From a virus, in the IMG/VR virus record IMGVR_UViG_3300020467_000053, positions 1-24,005 of that record: a stretch of 24,005 bases of DNA; one strand, 5' to 3'. The notes beneath the pieces were generated by a model. That model did no database searches. It saw only the letters and a program-made list of their open reading frames with translations, and was not told the origin of the DNA. Both the position numbers and the translations under genes were made by a program. Shown here one piece after another: positions 1 to 6,959 of the stretch (positions are counted from its first letter, which is position 1; each line of letters opens with the position of its first letter).

Positions 1-51
1 AAAGCAAACTACCCTAACCTACAAAGGTTCCCAAACGCAAGTGATATATAA
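1..51 (+). CDS. possible 3' end of an upstream gene (partial)
   Basis: The left edge is open in two frames. Frame 1 reads KANYPNLQRFPNASDI and stops with TAA at 49-51. Frame 2 reads a tail ending GSQTQVIYKNI and stops with TAA at 59-61. Frame 3 stops at 13-15. The phage packs genes closely on this strand, so one of these tails probably ends a real gene, but too little sequence is present to choose between them or name a product. Confidence 0.3.
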   Translation, partial: KANYPNLQRFPNASDI

Positions 52-56
52 AAATA
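45..56 (+). promoter_or_regulatory. weak T4-late-promoter-like AT box
   Basis: TATATAAAAATA lies 27-38 bases before the ATG at 83. It resembles the T4 late promoter box TATAAATA but carries two extra A residues, so the match is imperfect. The spacing to the first gene would suit a promoter. In a very AT-rich genome such strings also arise by chance, so this is only a candidate. Confidence 0.2.
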
Positions 57-82
57 TTTAAAAAAATTTCCCAGTATTAAAA

Positions 83-298
83 ATGCCACCAGAGTTTTTT
101 CAAGATTTCCAAGATGATCGTACATGGTGTTTAGAGAAACTAATCACTAAAGAGAACCACCTAGAAGTTCGCATGTACGAATGTGCAGATTATGCGATAG
201 AGAAGGGTATCACTAAAGATGTAGAGGCACTATATACCTTGTGGGAGGATTGGAAGATTAAACATCCATCTACGAATCAACAAATTAATCGCCTATGA
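83..298 (+). CDS. small hypothetical phage protein, 71 aa
   Basis: I do not recognise this protein. It is 71 residues, rich in charged and aromatic residues, probably mostly helical, with no signal peptide or membrane segment. It begins MPPEFFQDFQDDRTW and ends with a polar tail STNQQINRL. It ends 3 bases before the next start at 302 and so belongs to the same co-directional gene string. No good Shine-Dalgarno precedes its ATG, and none is seen for several other genes here. It could be an accessory or structural-assembly protein; position alone does not decide. Confidence 0.6.
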   Translation: MPPEFFQDFQDDRTWCLEKLITKENHLEVRMYECADYAIEKGITKDVEALYTLWEDWKIKHPSTNQQINRL

Positions 299-301
299 GA
301 T

Positions 302-460
302 ATGTCGAAAAGATTTACATTAAATATAGAGGAAGATGAGTATGGAGATCCTATCATCTACATCCCAGAGGAGGTATATACCGAATTAAATTGGGAGGTT
401 GGTAATACGCTAAATTATAGTATAGATGACACTACACTTAAATTATTGAAAGATGACTGA
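302..460 (+). CDS. AbrB/MazE-like small protein, 52 aa
   Basis: This short gene runs from ATG at 302 to TGA at 458-460. The product begins MSKRFTLNIEEDEYGDP and continues with IPEEVYTELNWEVGNTL. A short strand, then a 'P-x-E-hydrophobic...L-x-W-x-x-G' helix-turn, then a strand is the pattern of AbrB/SpoVT/MazE swapped-hairpin domains, where the Pro-led helix and following Gly-Asn/Asp are conserved. These domains normally bind DNA as dimers, often as transition-state regulators or antitoxins. This copy is highly acidic (net negative, with few Lys/Arg), unusual for a DNA binder, so it might act by protein contact instead. No toxin gene lies next to it. Its last 8 bases overlap the next gene, which starts at 453, suggesting translational coupling. 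Fold assignment is by pattern only. Confidence 0.6.
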   Translation: MSKRFTLNIEEDEYGDPIIYIPEEVYTELNWEVGNTLNYSIDDTTLKLLKDD

Positions 461-1151
461 AGAATCGAAAGCAAGTATTGATGGAGTAAGTACTTCACCA
501 TCAGGTGAATTACCATTTGATAATACCCAAGGTCCTAATAAATCTCCACAGGATATTATTAATGATGCTGCTCATGAAGAGGAATTGGCAAAGACACCTC
601 CTTATGAAACTCAATTGAGTAAGGATGATGCACCAAAGAATCTTGAAGTAGAAGGTGACATTGGCAGTGTTATGGATAATGATAAGAGAGATAAGTTAAA
701 TGAGTTCTTGGATGACCTTATGAAAGGTGATGCAAGGATAGATATACCTATTCCTAACACTGTTGATGGTACAGTTGACATGGAATGGTTGCAGTATTGT
801 ATGAATGACAACCAAGAAGCACATATGGCAATTAATATGTGTTTAGAACTTCTTCATAAGCGTTTAGAAGGTATGGAGAAGTATGTTGGTAGAATACAAG
901 ACCCACAAGAGGTGTTTAACAATTTCTTATTAAGTCCTAATAGTGATGGTAGATGGAGAACGTTAGAGGAACAGTTTAAAGATCTTCATACCAAGATGGA
1001 TAATTTTGAAGCAAGATTAAGTGGAGTCATTGGTTCTAGGTTAAATACTGTTGAACAGAATGAAACTGCATTAAAGTTCCTCATTGGTACATTTAATGAA
1101 AGGTTAGATAAACTAGAAGGTAAGACCGATGGGGTGCAACCCACAGAATGA
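453..1151 (+). CDS. acidic coiled-coil protein, 232 aa, function unknown
   Basis: I do not recognise a named family. Residues 1 to about 95 are hydrophilic, acidic and rich in Ser, Pro, Asp, Glu and Asn, so probably disordered. Residues about 112-145 form a helix around MAINMCLELLHKRLEGMEKY. Residues about 168-225 have heptad-spaced hydrophobics (LEEQF, LHTKM, LSGVI, LNTVE, FLIGTF, LDKLEG), which suggests a coiled coil that would oligomerise. The layout, a disordered arm followed by a C-terminal coiled coil, would suit an assembly factor or minor virion protein, but that is inference. The ATG at 453 overlaps the preceding gene by 8 bases, and the last 23 bases overlap the following gene, so expression is probably coupled to the 785-residue protein downstream. 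Confidence 0.7.
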   Translation: MTEESKASIDGVSTSPSGELPFDNTQGPNKSPQDIINDAAHEEELAKTPPYETQLSKDDAPKNLEVEGDIGSVMDNDKRDKLNEFLDDLMKGDARIDIPIPNTVDGTVDMEWLQYCMNDNQEAHMAINMCLELLHKRLEGMEKYVGRIQDPQEVFNNFLLSPNSDGRWRTLEEQFKDLHTKMDNFEARLSGVIGSRLNTVEQNETALKFLIGTFNERLDKLEGKTDGVQPTE

Positions 1152-3486
1152 TTGTAGTTCTGACTCTTGTGAAAGGTTTGAGCCTGGAACAGGAGAAGGA
1201 GTTACATTAGTAGAATTTAGAGAATACCCAGAGAATGCAATACGTGGAGGAGCGTATAACATTCCTGGAAGGGATGGTAGTACGATAATGTATCCATCTC
1301 TTGCGTTAAGTGGGAGTAGTGTTGCAAATTGTGGAAAATATACTAAGTCAGCATGTGGAAGTACGTTATATTTTGATTTTTATCCTACTGAGTTATCATA
1401 TGATCATGGATTCTCTGATACATGGTTCTCCTATTTGTATGATACTTCAAACGATGCAGGTGTAGTAGGCACTCCTTGCTATCATATAGAGACTGAGACC
1501 GTTACAAATACCCAGACAGGTGCAAGTTCATCTACAGATACTTGCTATCCTTGTGGGGCGTTTACATGTACCCCTGCGACAACCACAATAAGATACGATG
1601 TACCTGGTGCTGCTGAATGTGGGTGTGCCGACCCCGACTGCCCTCATCCAACTCTATTTTCAATAGGAAGTCTTAGTAAGAAGATTGTATTCAGTTATGA
1701 CTCCCTTTCAACCACGTTACCTAATGGTGTCTCTGATTTTGAAGTCTCTGACGACGGAACCACATGGACTGACGTATGGAACGAGAACACTGTAGTCGGT
1801 ACAGAGTACGTTTCTGGTGATAATCCTTATATGGCAGGGGATGAATCCTTTTCTGACTTCAAAATCTTTACCCTAAATTCGGGAGCGTCCACAGGACTTA
1901 GAGTAAAGGCAGAAATTAAGGCAGTATATGATGATAGCGGAGCGACCACGACGTTCTCAGGTACTTCGTGGACTATTACAGAGATTTTATCACCTGGGAC
2001 TGGTTATACGGTAGGACAAACGTTTACTTTAGAGTATACTCATACGCATCCTGATAATAGTACCTCTTTATTAAATTTAAATTTTAAAGTAAAAGCAGTA
2101 CAACCGTACCAAGCGACACAAGGGCAAACAGGGTTCGATGTTTTGCGTATAGGAGACACTATAAATGGACATACAATTACACGCACTTTTCACACCGATT
2201 TAGACAATTTTCCTTACCATATTGCCTATATTGATGGAAATGGAAGCGATTTTGCTAAAGAAACGCAATATACTAGCAATAGAAACCACGTTATTACCGT
2301 AAAAGCTGGTTATAGAGTCCCAGATAGGGCAATTTTAGTCGGATTTTACGAATTTTTGGATAAATCCATCCAATATGTCCCTGCAGACGTTGATCAGAAC
2401 GCTCCAGACACATATAATGTACTTAGAAACCCAATTGTTGATGTAACTATTACTAATGGTATTTTAACTGGAGTGCAACTTGTAGATGGTGGATCTGGAT
2501 GGAATGAATATGGAAGACAACCCGAACTTATAGTAACTCCACCGTATGCTGCTAATGGAACACAAGCAGAAGTCAAGGCAGAATGGACTAATGGAGTGCT
2601 TACAGCAGTTAAAGTCAGTCGTGGCGGTTCAGGATATTCTCATGTTGGTGGAGAATTACCAAAAATTTATGTACAGAACGTTTTTAAAGAAGAAACTACT
2701 ATTATTGAGAACGCAGCATACAAAACTACGGATGTTAAAGAGTTTCAGACTATTGTAAATGCACTTCCAGGTGGTGTAGATGCAGAAATGTTGAATAAAG
2801 TTGCAGATTGTTGGTTAAAACACCCAGAAAAAACAATTGGTACGGATATTGGAGCAAGAATAGACGTAAAACAAGACCCAGATTTGAATAGAGTGCAAAA
2901 AGTACCACAATATTTGTTTAGTAATTCAACTATGAGTGAATTTGAGGAAAGATTTGCCGTAAATTACTCATTAGTGCATGTTGGAGACGTACATCCCGCC
3001 TGGTTTGGAGATGTTTTAGTCAGAGAAAAAGATCGTAATACAGAAATGCGGTTACAAGACATAGAAGATATAACACAACAGACAATTCCTGCGTATTCTG
3101 TTAACCGTGAGCGTATGGTTACTACGGTTCAAGGTCGTTTTAGCGGTTTACCACAAGCTTCTACCTATACTAAATACCATATGCGTCAATATAGAGCTGA
3201 TTCAACTAAAAAAGTAGATATAAATGTCACATTAACATGTGTGCCAGTTGATTCTGGTTGTGGGCATATAGGATGTAGTGCTCCTAATACAGGTAATGTT
3301 GATAGTAGTAGCGGAAATACTGTTACTACATATACTATGTCACCGCTTTTAGGGTCAGGTTGTCAAACTTGGAGTATTACTGGTACACTACCCATGCACA
3401 ATTCATTAACAAAGAGTGCTAATGTGTGGAAAGATTGTATCGAGGAATACGGAAATCCGTTTAATCTTGGAGAATACCTACCATGA
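1129..3486 (+). CDS. cysteine-rich GSGY-repeat virion protein, 785 aa
   Basis: This is a probable structural protein; I cannot name its family. Its place directly before the PAAR tip gene (ATGA overlap at 3483-3486) and its beta-rich, Gly/Thr/Ser/Asn-rich composition suggest a tail or baseplate part. The centre has three beta repeats like those of the giant protein downstream: PGTGYTVGQ at about 289-297, GGSGWNEYG at about 454-462 and GGSGYSHVG at about 499-507. Each is followed by a Pro/hydrophobic strand. Twelve cysteines fall in residues 1-171, including CxCx4CxH at 164-173, and five more at 704-770. Between 171 and 704 there is only one, C561. The Cys-rich ends could bind metal or form disulfides. 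I see no lysozyme domain, so it is not a simple counterpart of T4 gp5. The start overlaps the upstream gene by 23 bases. Confidence 0.7.
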   Translation: MGCNPQNDCSSDSCERFEPGTGEGVTLVEFREYPENAIRGGAYNIPGRDGSTIMYPSLALSGSSVANCGKYTKSACGSTLYFDFYPTELSYDHGFSDTWFSYLYDTSNDAGVVGTPCYHIETETVTNTQTGASSSTDTCYPCGAFTCTPATTTIRYDVPGAAECGCADPDCPHPTLFSIGSLSKKIVFSYDSLSTTLPNGVSDFEVSDDGTTWTDVWNENTVVGTEYVSGDNPYMAGDESFSDFKIFTLNSGASTGLRVKAEIKAVYDDSGATTTFSGTSWTITEILSPGTGYTVGQTFTLEYTHTHPDNSTSLLNLNFKVKAVQPYQATQGQTGFDVLRIGDTINGHTITRTFHTDLDNFPYHIAYIDGNGSDFAKETQYTSNRNHVITVKAGYRVPDRAILVGFYEFLDKSIQYVPADVDQNAPDTYNVLRNPIVDVTITNGILTGVQLVDGGSGWNEYGRQPELIVTPPYAANGTQAEVKAEWTNGVLTAVKVSRGGSGYSHVGGELPKIYVQNVFKEETTIIENAAYKTTDVKEFQTIVNALPGGVDAEMLNKVADCWLKHPEKTIGTDIGARIDVKQDPDLNRVQKVPQYLFSNSTMSEFEERFAVNYSLVHVGDVHPAWFGDVLVREKDRNTEMRLQDIEDITQQTIPAYSVNRERMVTTVQGRFSGLPQASTYTKYHMRQYRADSTKKVDINVTLTCVPVDSGCGHIGCSAPNTGNVDSSSGNTVTTYTMSPLLGSGCQTWSITGTLPMHNSLTKSANVWKDCIEEYGNPFNLGEYLP
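3469..3473 (+). promoter_or_regulatory. Shine-Dalgarno for the PAAR gene
   Basis: GGAGA sits 9 bases before the ATG at 3483, inside the coding end of the previous gene. It supports that ATG as the true start and is stronger than the signals before most other genes in the window. Confidence 0.6.
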
Positions 3487-4028
3487 GTACACAATCTATA
3501 GCAACATATAACGGAAGTTGTAGTGGTCATGGCACACATTTACCTTCTATACATCATCCTGGTTTTGGTGGTGGTACTCTTTCTAATTGTCCACACTCAC
3601 CTACGGACTCTAGTATAGTTGCTAAGACTGTTGAGGAGATGGATCCTACTACTTGGTGGCCACCAGAGAGGCAAATACCAGATACATCTACGCAGGTGAC
3701 AAATGTAGTAATTAATGGTAAAATACCAATACTAGATGGAGATGAGTTAATCCCTCATTCCACACCTACGGTACATACTACCAAGTCGCAAAATGAAGAT
3801 TGCTCTAATACTGAGCAAACTCCTGCTTATCATTGCGTAATAGGTACTGCAGCTGGTCGTGAACCCTCTACAGGGCATAAACGTAAAGCATTTGCTACAT
3901 CAAAGTCCGTTAGAATTAACGGTAAATACGTAGCAAGGATAGGTGACCCACTAGGAAACGGAACTACTGAGTATCCATGCAAATCATTAATTGCTGGAAG
4001 TAGTGCAAATGTATTCATTGGAATTTAA
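3483..4028 (+). CDS. PAAR-like tail spike tip protein, 181 aa
   Basis: PAAR proteins are small pointed tips that cap the central spike of contractile tails (T4 gp5.4, VgrG spikes of type VI secretion) and help pierce the host envelope, usually holding a metal ion with His/Cys side chains. The C-terminal half shows the family pattern: VRINGKYVARIGDPLGNG at about 142-160, then C166, then LIAGSSANVFIGI at the end. An earlier half-repeat, VVINGKIPILDGDEL at about 75-89, gives the two-fold beta organisation. The N-terminus is unusually rich in His and Cys (C13, H16, H19, H24, H25, C36, H38), good candidates for metal ligands. It starts within the stop of the 785-residue gene (ATGA overlap), so the two may be made together and form parts of one spike. 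It is longer than the roughly 100 residues of minimal PAAR proteins because of an insert at about 90-130. Confidence 0.85.
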   Translation: MSTQSIATYNGSCSGHGTHLPSIHHPGFGGGTLSNCPHSPTDSSIVAKTVEEMDPTTWWPPERQIPDTSTQVTNVVINGKIPILDGDELIPHSTPTVHTTKSQNEDCSNTEQTPAYHCVIGTAAGREPSTGHKRKAFATSKSVRINGKYVARIGDPLGNGTTEYPCKSLIAGSSANVFIGI

Positions 4029-4030
4029 TT

Positions 4031-4180
4031 ATGGCAAAATCATCGGGAGCATGGAACGATAGTGGTAACTATGTTCCAGCAAGACCTAAAAAGACTCGTC
4101 AAGGAAGAAGTCAAAACACTGTAATAAGTGCCACTTCTCGTAATAAGAAGGGTAAAAGGTATAGAGGACAAGGTAAGTGA
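4031..4180 (+). CDS. very basic small protein, 49 aa
   Basis: This gene runs from ATG 4031 to TGA 4178-4180. The product starts MAKSSGAWNDSGNYVPARPKK and the rest is packed with Lys and Arg, ending KKGKRYRGQGK, with almost no hydrophobic core. It is probably unfolded alone and could bind nucleic acid or an acidic partner, such as the acidic proteins encoded at 302-1151. Small basic proteins of this kind recur near tail genes of cyanomyoviruses, as far as I recall, but I know of no function. It starts 2 bases after the PAAR gene, and its TGA overlaps the next GTG start (GTGA), which argues for a real, coupled gene. Confidence 0.7.
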   Translation: MAKSSGAWNDSGNYVPARPKKTRQGRSQNTVISATSRNKKGKRYRGQGK

Positions 4181-5556
4181 AGGAGTATCAAGATCTAACT
4201 ACTCGTATACCTACGGGATATGAGGGGGTTACTGTTATCCAGCCACCGAATCTTGGGTGGTTGGAGATTAATCTTGGTCAAAATATAAAAGAATACCTTT
4301 GGAATTGTATTGAAAACAAAGGTGACTCAAAGAATTCCGATCTAGCAGGACATATCAATAATAGTTATGTTTTGGAAGATAAAGATAATAAATTTTTTAA
4401 TGAGACATTACAACCATTAACGGAAATATATTCAGATAAAATATCTAATCTTGGTAGTAATATTCCTACAAATAATGCACATCCGTATTTTTTAAATTCT
4501 TGGTGGGTTAATTACCAAAAAGCAGGTGATTTTAATCCTATACACAAGCATGGAGGTGTATTCAGTTTTGTTATATGGATGCAAATACCTACACATTCCG
4601 CAGAACAAAATAAGATTGATATAGGTCAAAACAGGAATGGTAATGTAATATCAGATTTTGAAATATCATACGTTGATATGGAAGGTAGAATTCAAGGTCA
4701 TGTTTATAAAATGACCCCTGATAGAGAAGGAACTATGTTATTGTTCCCTTCTTGGATGAAACATCAAGTATATCCGTTTTATAACTGTGATGAGAATAGA
4801 ATATCAATTTCTGGTAATATTCATGTTGATACTAGTGTAATCATACCAAAAGATCAGATACAATCCGAACCTAATGAAATAGTGACAAATCAAACAAATT
4901 CTCAAGCATTAAATCCGCTTCCTCATGACCCTACTATTAAAACAGACTTTGTAAATTTGAATAAGCGATGGAAATCAGATAATGACAGTCCGTTAACTAT
5001 AAAAATTGGTGATGATAAACCAGTAGCAACGCAAAAAACTCAAGGAGCTCAACCAGGTCTTGCAAGAGACGAAAGTGTTAGAAATATGATTGATGCATAT
5101 GAGTATCCATTTTGGGCTAGAGATAATGATAAGATAATAGAGTACATTACCAATGCACCACCATTTGCAATGTCACCAAGAGAATGTCATGCTCATATGA
5201 CTGAATGGGATTTACATGTTAAGTGTAAAGAGGTTGGTGATTTGTTTAATTGGGTTAAATATACGCTAATTCCTGATCATTATGGGGAAAAACCTACAAA
5301 TGCGGAAATATGGGGTGTTAGGTATAGTAAAGGAGAATCACTTGATTGGCATAATCATAGAACCTCTAGATATTCCTTTGCATATTATGCAAATTGTCCA
5401 GAAGGATCATCTCCATTAATGTTTAAGGAGAATAATGTCTCTATTCCACCAGAAGAAGGTAAAATTATTATATTTGATGGTAGACTGATACATAAAGTAC
5501 CACCAAATGATTGCGATAACAGGGTTATCGTTTCTGGAAACATCTTTTTTAATTAA
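4177..5556 (+). CDS. tandem two-domain 2OG-Fe(II) oxygenase-like protein, 459 aa
   Basis: The protein contains two copies of the double-stranded beta-helix of 2-oxoglutarate/Fe(II)-dependent dioxygenases, which hydroxylate a substrate using O2 and 2-oxoglutarate. Domain 1 (about 100-220) shows H123-K-H125, then LFPSWMKH with H196, then R208 in NRISISGN. Domain 2 (about 375-459) shows H392-N-H394, then IIFDGRLIH with H439, then R449 in NRVIVSGN. The two are joined by a polar linker at about 225-300. The family triad is usually His-x-Asp/Glu...His; here both domains have His-x-His, as in the TIGR02466-type phage proteins, with Arg as the likely 2-oxoglutarate anchor. The start is GTG at 4177, overlapping the previous TGA as GTGA. 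The stop lies 2 bases before ho1. The substrate is unknown; a virion protein or a nucleotide are both possible. Confidence 0.85.
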   Translation: MKEYQDLTTRIPTGYEGVTVIQPPNLGWLEINLGQNIKEYLWNCIENKGDSKNSDLAGHINNSYVLEDKDNKFFNETLQPLTEIYSDKISNLGSNIPTNNAHPYFLNSWWVNYQKAGDFNPIHKHGGVFSFVIWMQIPTHSAEQNKIDIGQNRNGNVISDFEISYVDMEGRIQGHVYKMTPDREGTMLLFPSWMKHQVYPFYNCDENRISISGNIHVDTSVIIPKDQIQSEPNEIVTNQTNSQALNPLPHDPTIKTDFVNLNKRWKSDNDSPLTIKIGDDKPVATQKTQGAQPGLARDESVRNMIDAYEYPFWARDNDKIIEYITNAPPFAMSPRECHAHMTEWDLHVKCKEVGDLFNWVKYTLIPDHYGEKPTNAEIWGVRYSKGESLDWHNHRTSRYSFAYYANCPEGSSPLMFKENNVSIPPEEGKIIIFDGRLIHKVPPNDCDNRVIVSGNIFFN

Positions 5557-5558
5557 TT

Positions 5559-6284
5559 ATGACAACATTATTAGAAGGACCATTTTCTAAGCAATTGAAG
5601 GAGGGAACTAAAAAATCTCACTCAATGGCAGAAAATACCACATATGTGAGACAATTCCTTAAAGGAGTTGTTGATCATGCTAATTACTCTCAATTAGTTG
5701 CCAACTTTTATTTCATATATCAAGCTATGGAAACTGAGGTTGATAGATTAAAGGATGACCCCTATATTGGACCTCTCAGATTAAATGGTCTTGCAAGGAA
5801 AGACGCATTAATTGAGGATGTTAAGTTCTTCTGGGGACCAGATTGGAAAGATAAGATATATCCCACGGAAGCAACGCAACAGTACGTTAATCGTATTCAT
5901 GAGGTAGCAAAGGATAATCCTATGCTATTAATAGCACATCACTACACAAGATACATGGGAGACCTATCAGGAGGTGTTATTCTTGGTAATATTGCTAAAA
6001 AAGCACTAAAATTGACAGATGAGGGACTTGCTTTCTATGATTTTCCTGAAATTAGTGATAAAAAGGGATTTAAGACTTCATATCGTAGTGTTTTAGATGA
6101 TTTCATAAAGGTTGATCAACATCAGATTAATGATATAATAACAGAAGCGAATTTTGCATTTAGATTGAATATGTACATGTTTGAAGAGATTCAAGGAGAT
6201 GCAGGTAAATCATTCCGTGAATTGTTAATACAAGCAATAAGTGATTTTTGTGGGGAAATGATCGTGTCAAAGAGGTATAGATGA
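5559..6284 (+). CDS. ho1: heme oxygenase, 241 aa
   Basis: Heme oxygenase opens the heme ring to biliverdin IX-alpha, CO and Fe(II), using O2 and electrons from ferredoxin in cyanobacteria. Biliverdin feeds phycobilin synthesis, and phage copies are known auxiliary metabolic genes of cyanomyoviruses. The full length of 241 residues matches cyanobacterial HO1. The proximal heme ligand is H21 in GTKKSHSMAEN. The distal helix HHYTRYMGDLSGG is at 127-139 with the flexible Gly-rich kink (G134, G138, G139) and the conserved Asp135. All key positions look intact, so the enzyme is probably active. It has a poor Shine-Dalgarno, and starts 2 bases after one 2OG-Fe(II) oxygenase gene and overlaps the next by ATGA. 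No bilin reductase (pebS, pcyA) lies in the window, so the biliverdin must be used by a gene elsewhere or by the host. Confidence 0.97.
   Translation: MTTLLEGPFSKQLKEGTKKSHSMAENTTYVRQFLKGVVDHANYSQLVANFYFIYQAMETEVDRLKDDPYIGPLRLNGLARKDALIEDVKFFWGPDWKDKIYPTEATQQYVNRIHEVAKDNPMLLIAHHYTRYMGDLSGGVILGNIAKKALKLTDEGLAFYDFPEISDKKGFKTSYRSVLDDFIKVDQHQINDIITEANFAFRLNMYMFEEIQGDAGKSFRELLIQAISDFCGEMIVSKRYR
6271..6275 (+). promoter_or_regulatory. Shine-Dalgarno for the second 2OG oxygenase
   Basis: AGAGG lies 5 bases before the ATG at 6281, in the coding end of ho1. With the ATGA stop-start overlap it supports coupled translation of the two genes. Confidence 0.45.
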
Positions 6285-6925
6285 AGAATCCAGCAACTGA
6301 AGCTTCAAGAGCACCTTACTATGTTGACCCGATGGAACGTGATGAAGAAAAATCCGATAAAATAAGTTTATTGTATCCTACACCAGTATATTCTTCTAAA
6401 ATAGACAATTATGAGGAAATACAGGAAGAAATTGCATATTCTTTAGAAAATGGTGTAGTATTCAATATGAATGATGTTTGGGCAAGTCATTACCTATCAG
6501 ATATCACTTTTGAGTTGAATGTAATAGAACATTTTAAATTACATAAGTTTATGACTGAATTGGCAGTTCATATACAAGAATATTGTAAATATTTGAATCA
6601 TATGGGAAATTGTAAAATTGCCCAATCTTGGTATTCATTATTTAATCCTGGTAATTATGGTCATGTGCATCATCATGCATGGGCAGATATTTCTGGAGTT
6701 TACTATCATAAGACGAATGGTGAAGATGGAAATCTTTTCTTTGATTCACCTAATCCACATTTATCAACTACAAGGTTATATCAAAATTTAACACCTAGAC
6801 ATCAGGTAAAACCAGTACAAGGACATCTTCTATTATTTCCTGGTTGGTTGATGCATGGTATACAAACTAACACCACTCAAAACGAAAGAATCAGTTTATC
6901 ATTTAATATTGAGTTTGAACGATAA
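6281..6925 (+). CDS. 2OG-Fe(II) oxygenase-like protein (TIGR02466 type), 214 aa
   Basis: This is a single-domain 2-oxoglutarate/Fe(II) oxygenase. An early 'LYPTPVYSSKI' at 31-41 is the start motif typical of the TIGR02466 family. Conserved centre residues are the GHVHHHAW stretch (H128, H130, H131, H132), then LLLFPGWLMHG with H192, then R203 in ERISLSFN. As in the protein at 4177-5556, the first metal motif is His-x-His rather than His-x-Asp. The 214-residue length is usual for the family. It overlaps ho1 by ATGA and ends just before the GATAAATA box. A plausible role is hydroxylation of a phage or host substrate that cannot be named from sequence. It and the two-domain protein bracket ho1 and are probably distant paralogues, given the shared motif spacing. 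Confidence 0.88.
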   Translation: MKNPATEASRAPYYVDPMERDEEKSDKISLLYPTPVYSSKIDNYEEIQEEIAYSLENGVVFNMNDVWASHYLSDITFELNVIEHFKLHKFMTELAVHIQEYCKYLNHMGNCKIAQSWYSLFNPGNYGHVHHHAWADISGVYYHKTNGEDGNLFFDSPNPHLSTTRLYQNLTPRHQVKPVQGHLLLFPGWLMHGIQTNTTQNERISLSFNIEFER

Positions 6926-6928
6926 ATA
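6921..6928 (+). promoter_or_regulatory. T4-like late promoter box GATAAATA
   Basis: GATAAATA fits the NATAAATA form of the T4-type late promoter that is recognised by the phage sigma gp55 and clamp-linked gp33. It overlaps the stop of the 2OG oxygenase gene (TAA 6923-6925) and lies 32 bases before the 51-residue gene and about 170 bases before gp25. It sits in one of the few non-coding gaps in the window (6926-6959), a fitting place to drive the gp25-gp6-giant protein unit. Confidence 0.55.
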
Positions 6929-6959
6929 ATACTGGATATCTCTATTATTATACCTGATC

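Noticed and set aside
611-811. Minus-strand frame opposite the coiled-coil gene
   Set aside because: Antisense to a gene with good coding character; Ser/Leu-rich translation typical of a shadow.
2546-2758. Plus-strand frame of 70 residues within the 785-residue gene
   Set aside because: Overlaps fully in another frame, Leu/Lys-rich shadow, no supporting start signal.
1129-3486. Assignment of the 785-residue protein as gp5 (spike lysozyme)
   Set aside because: It precedes the PAAR gene as a spike protein might, but no lysozyme catalytic motif or needle repeat (regular 8-residue VxGxxxxx) is visible.
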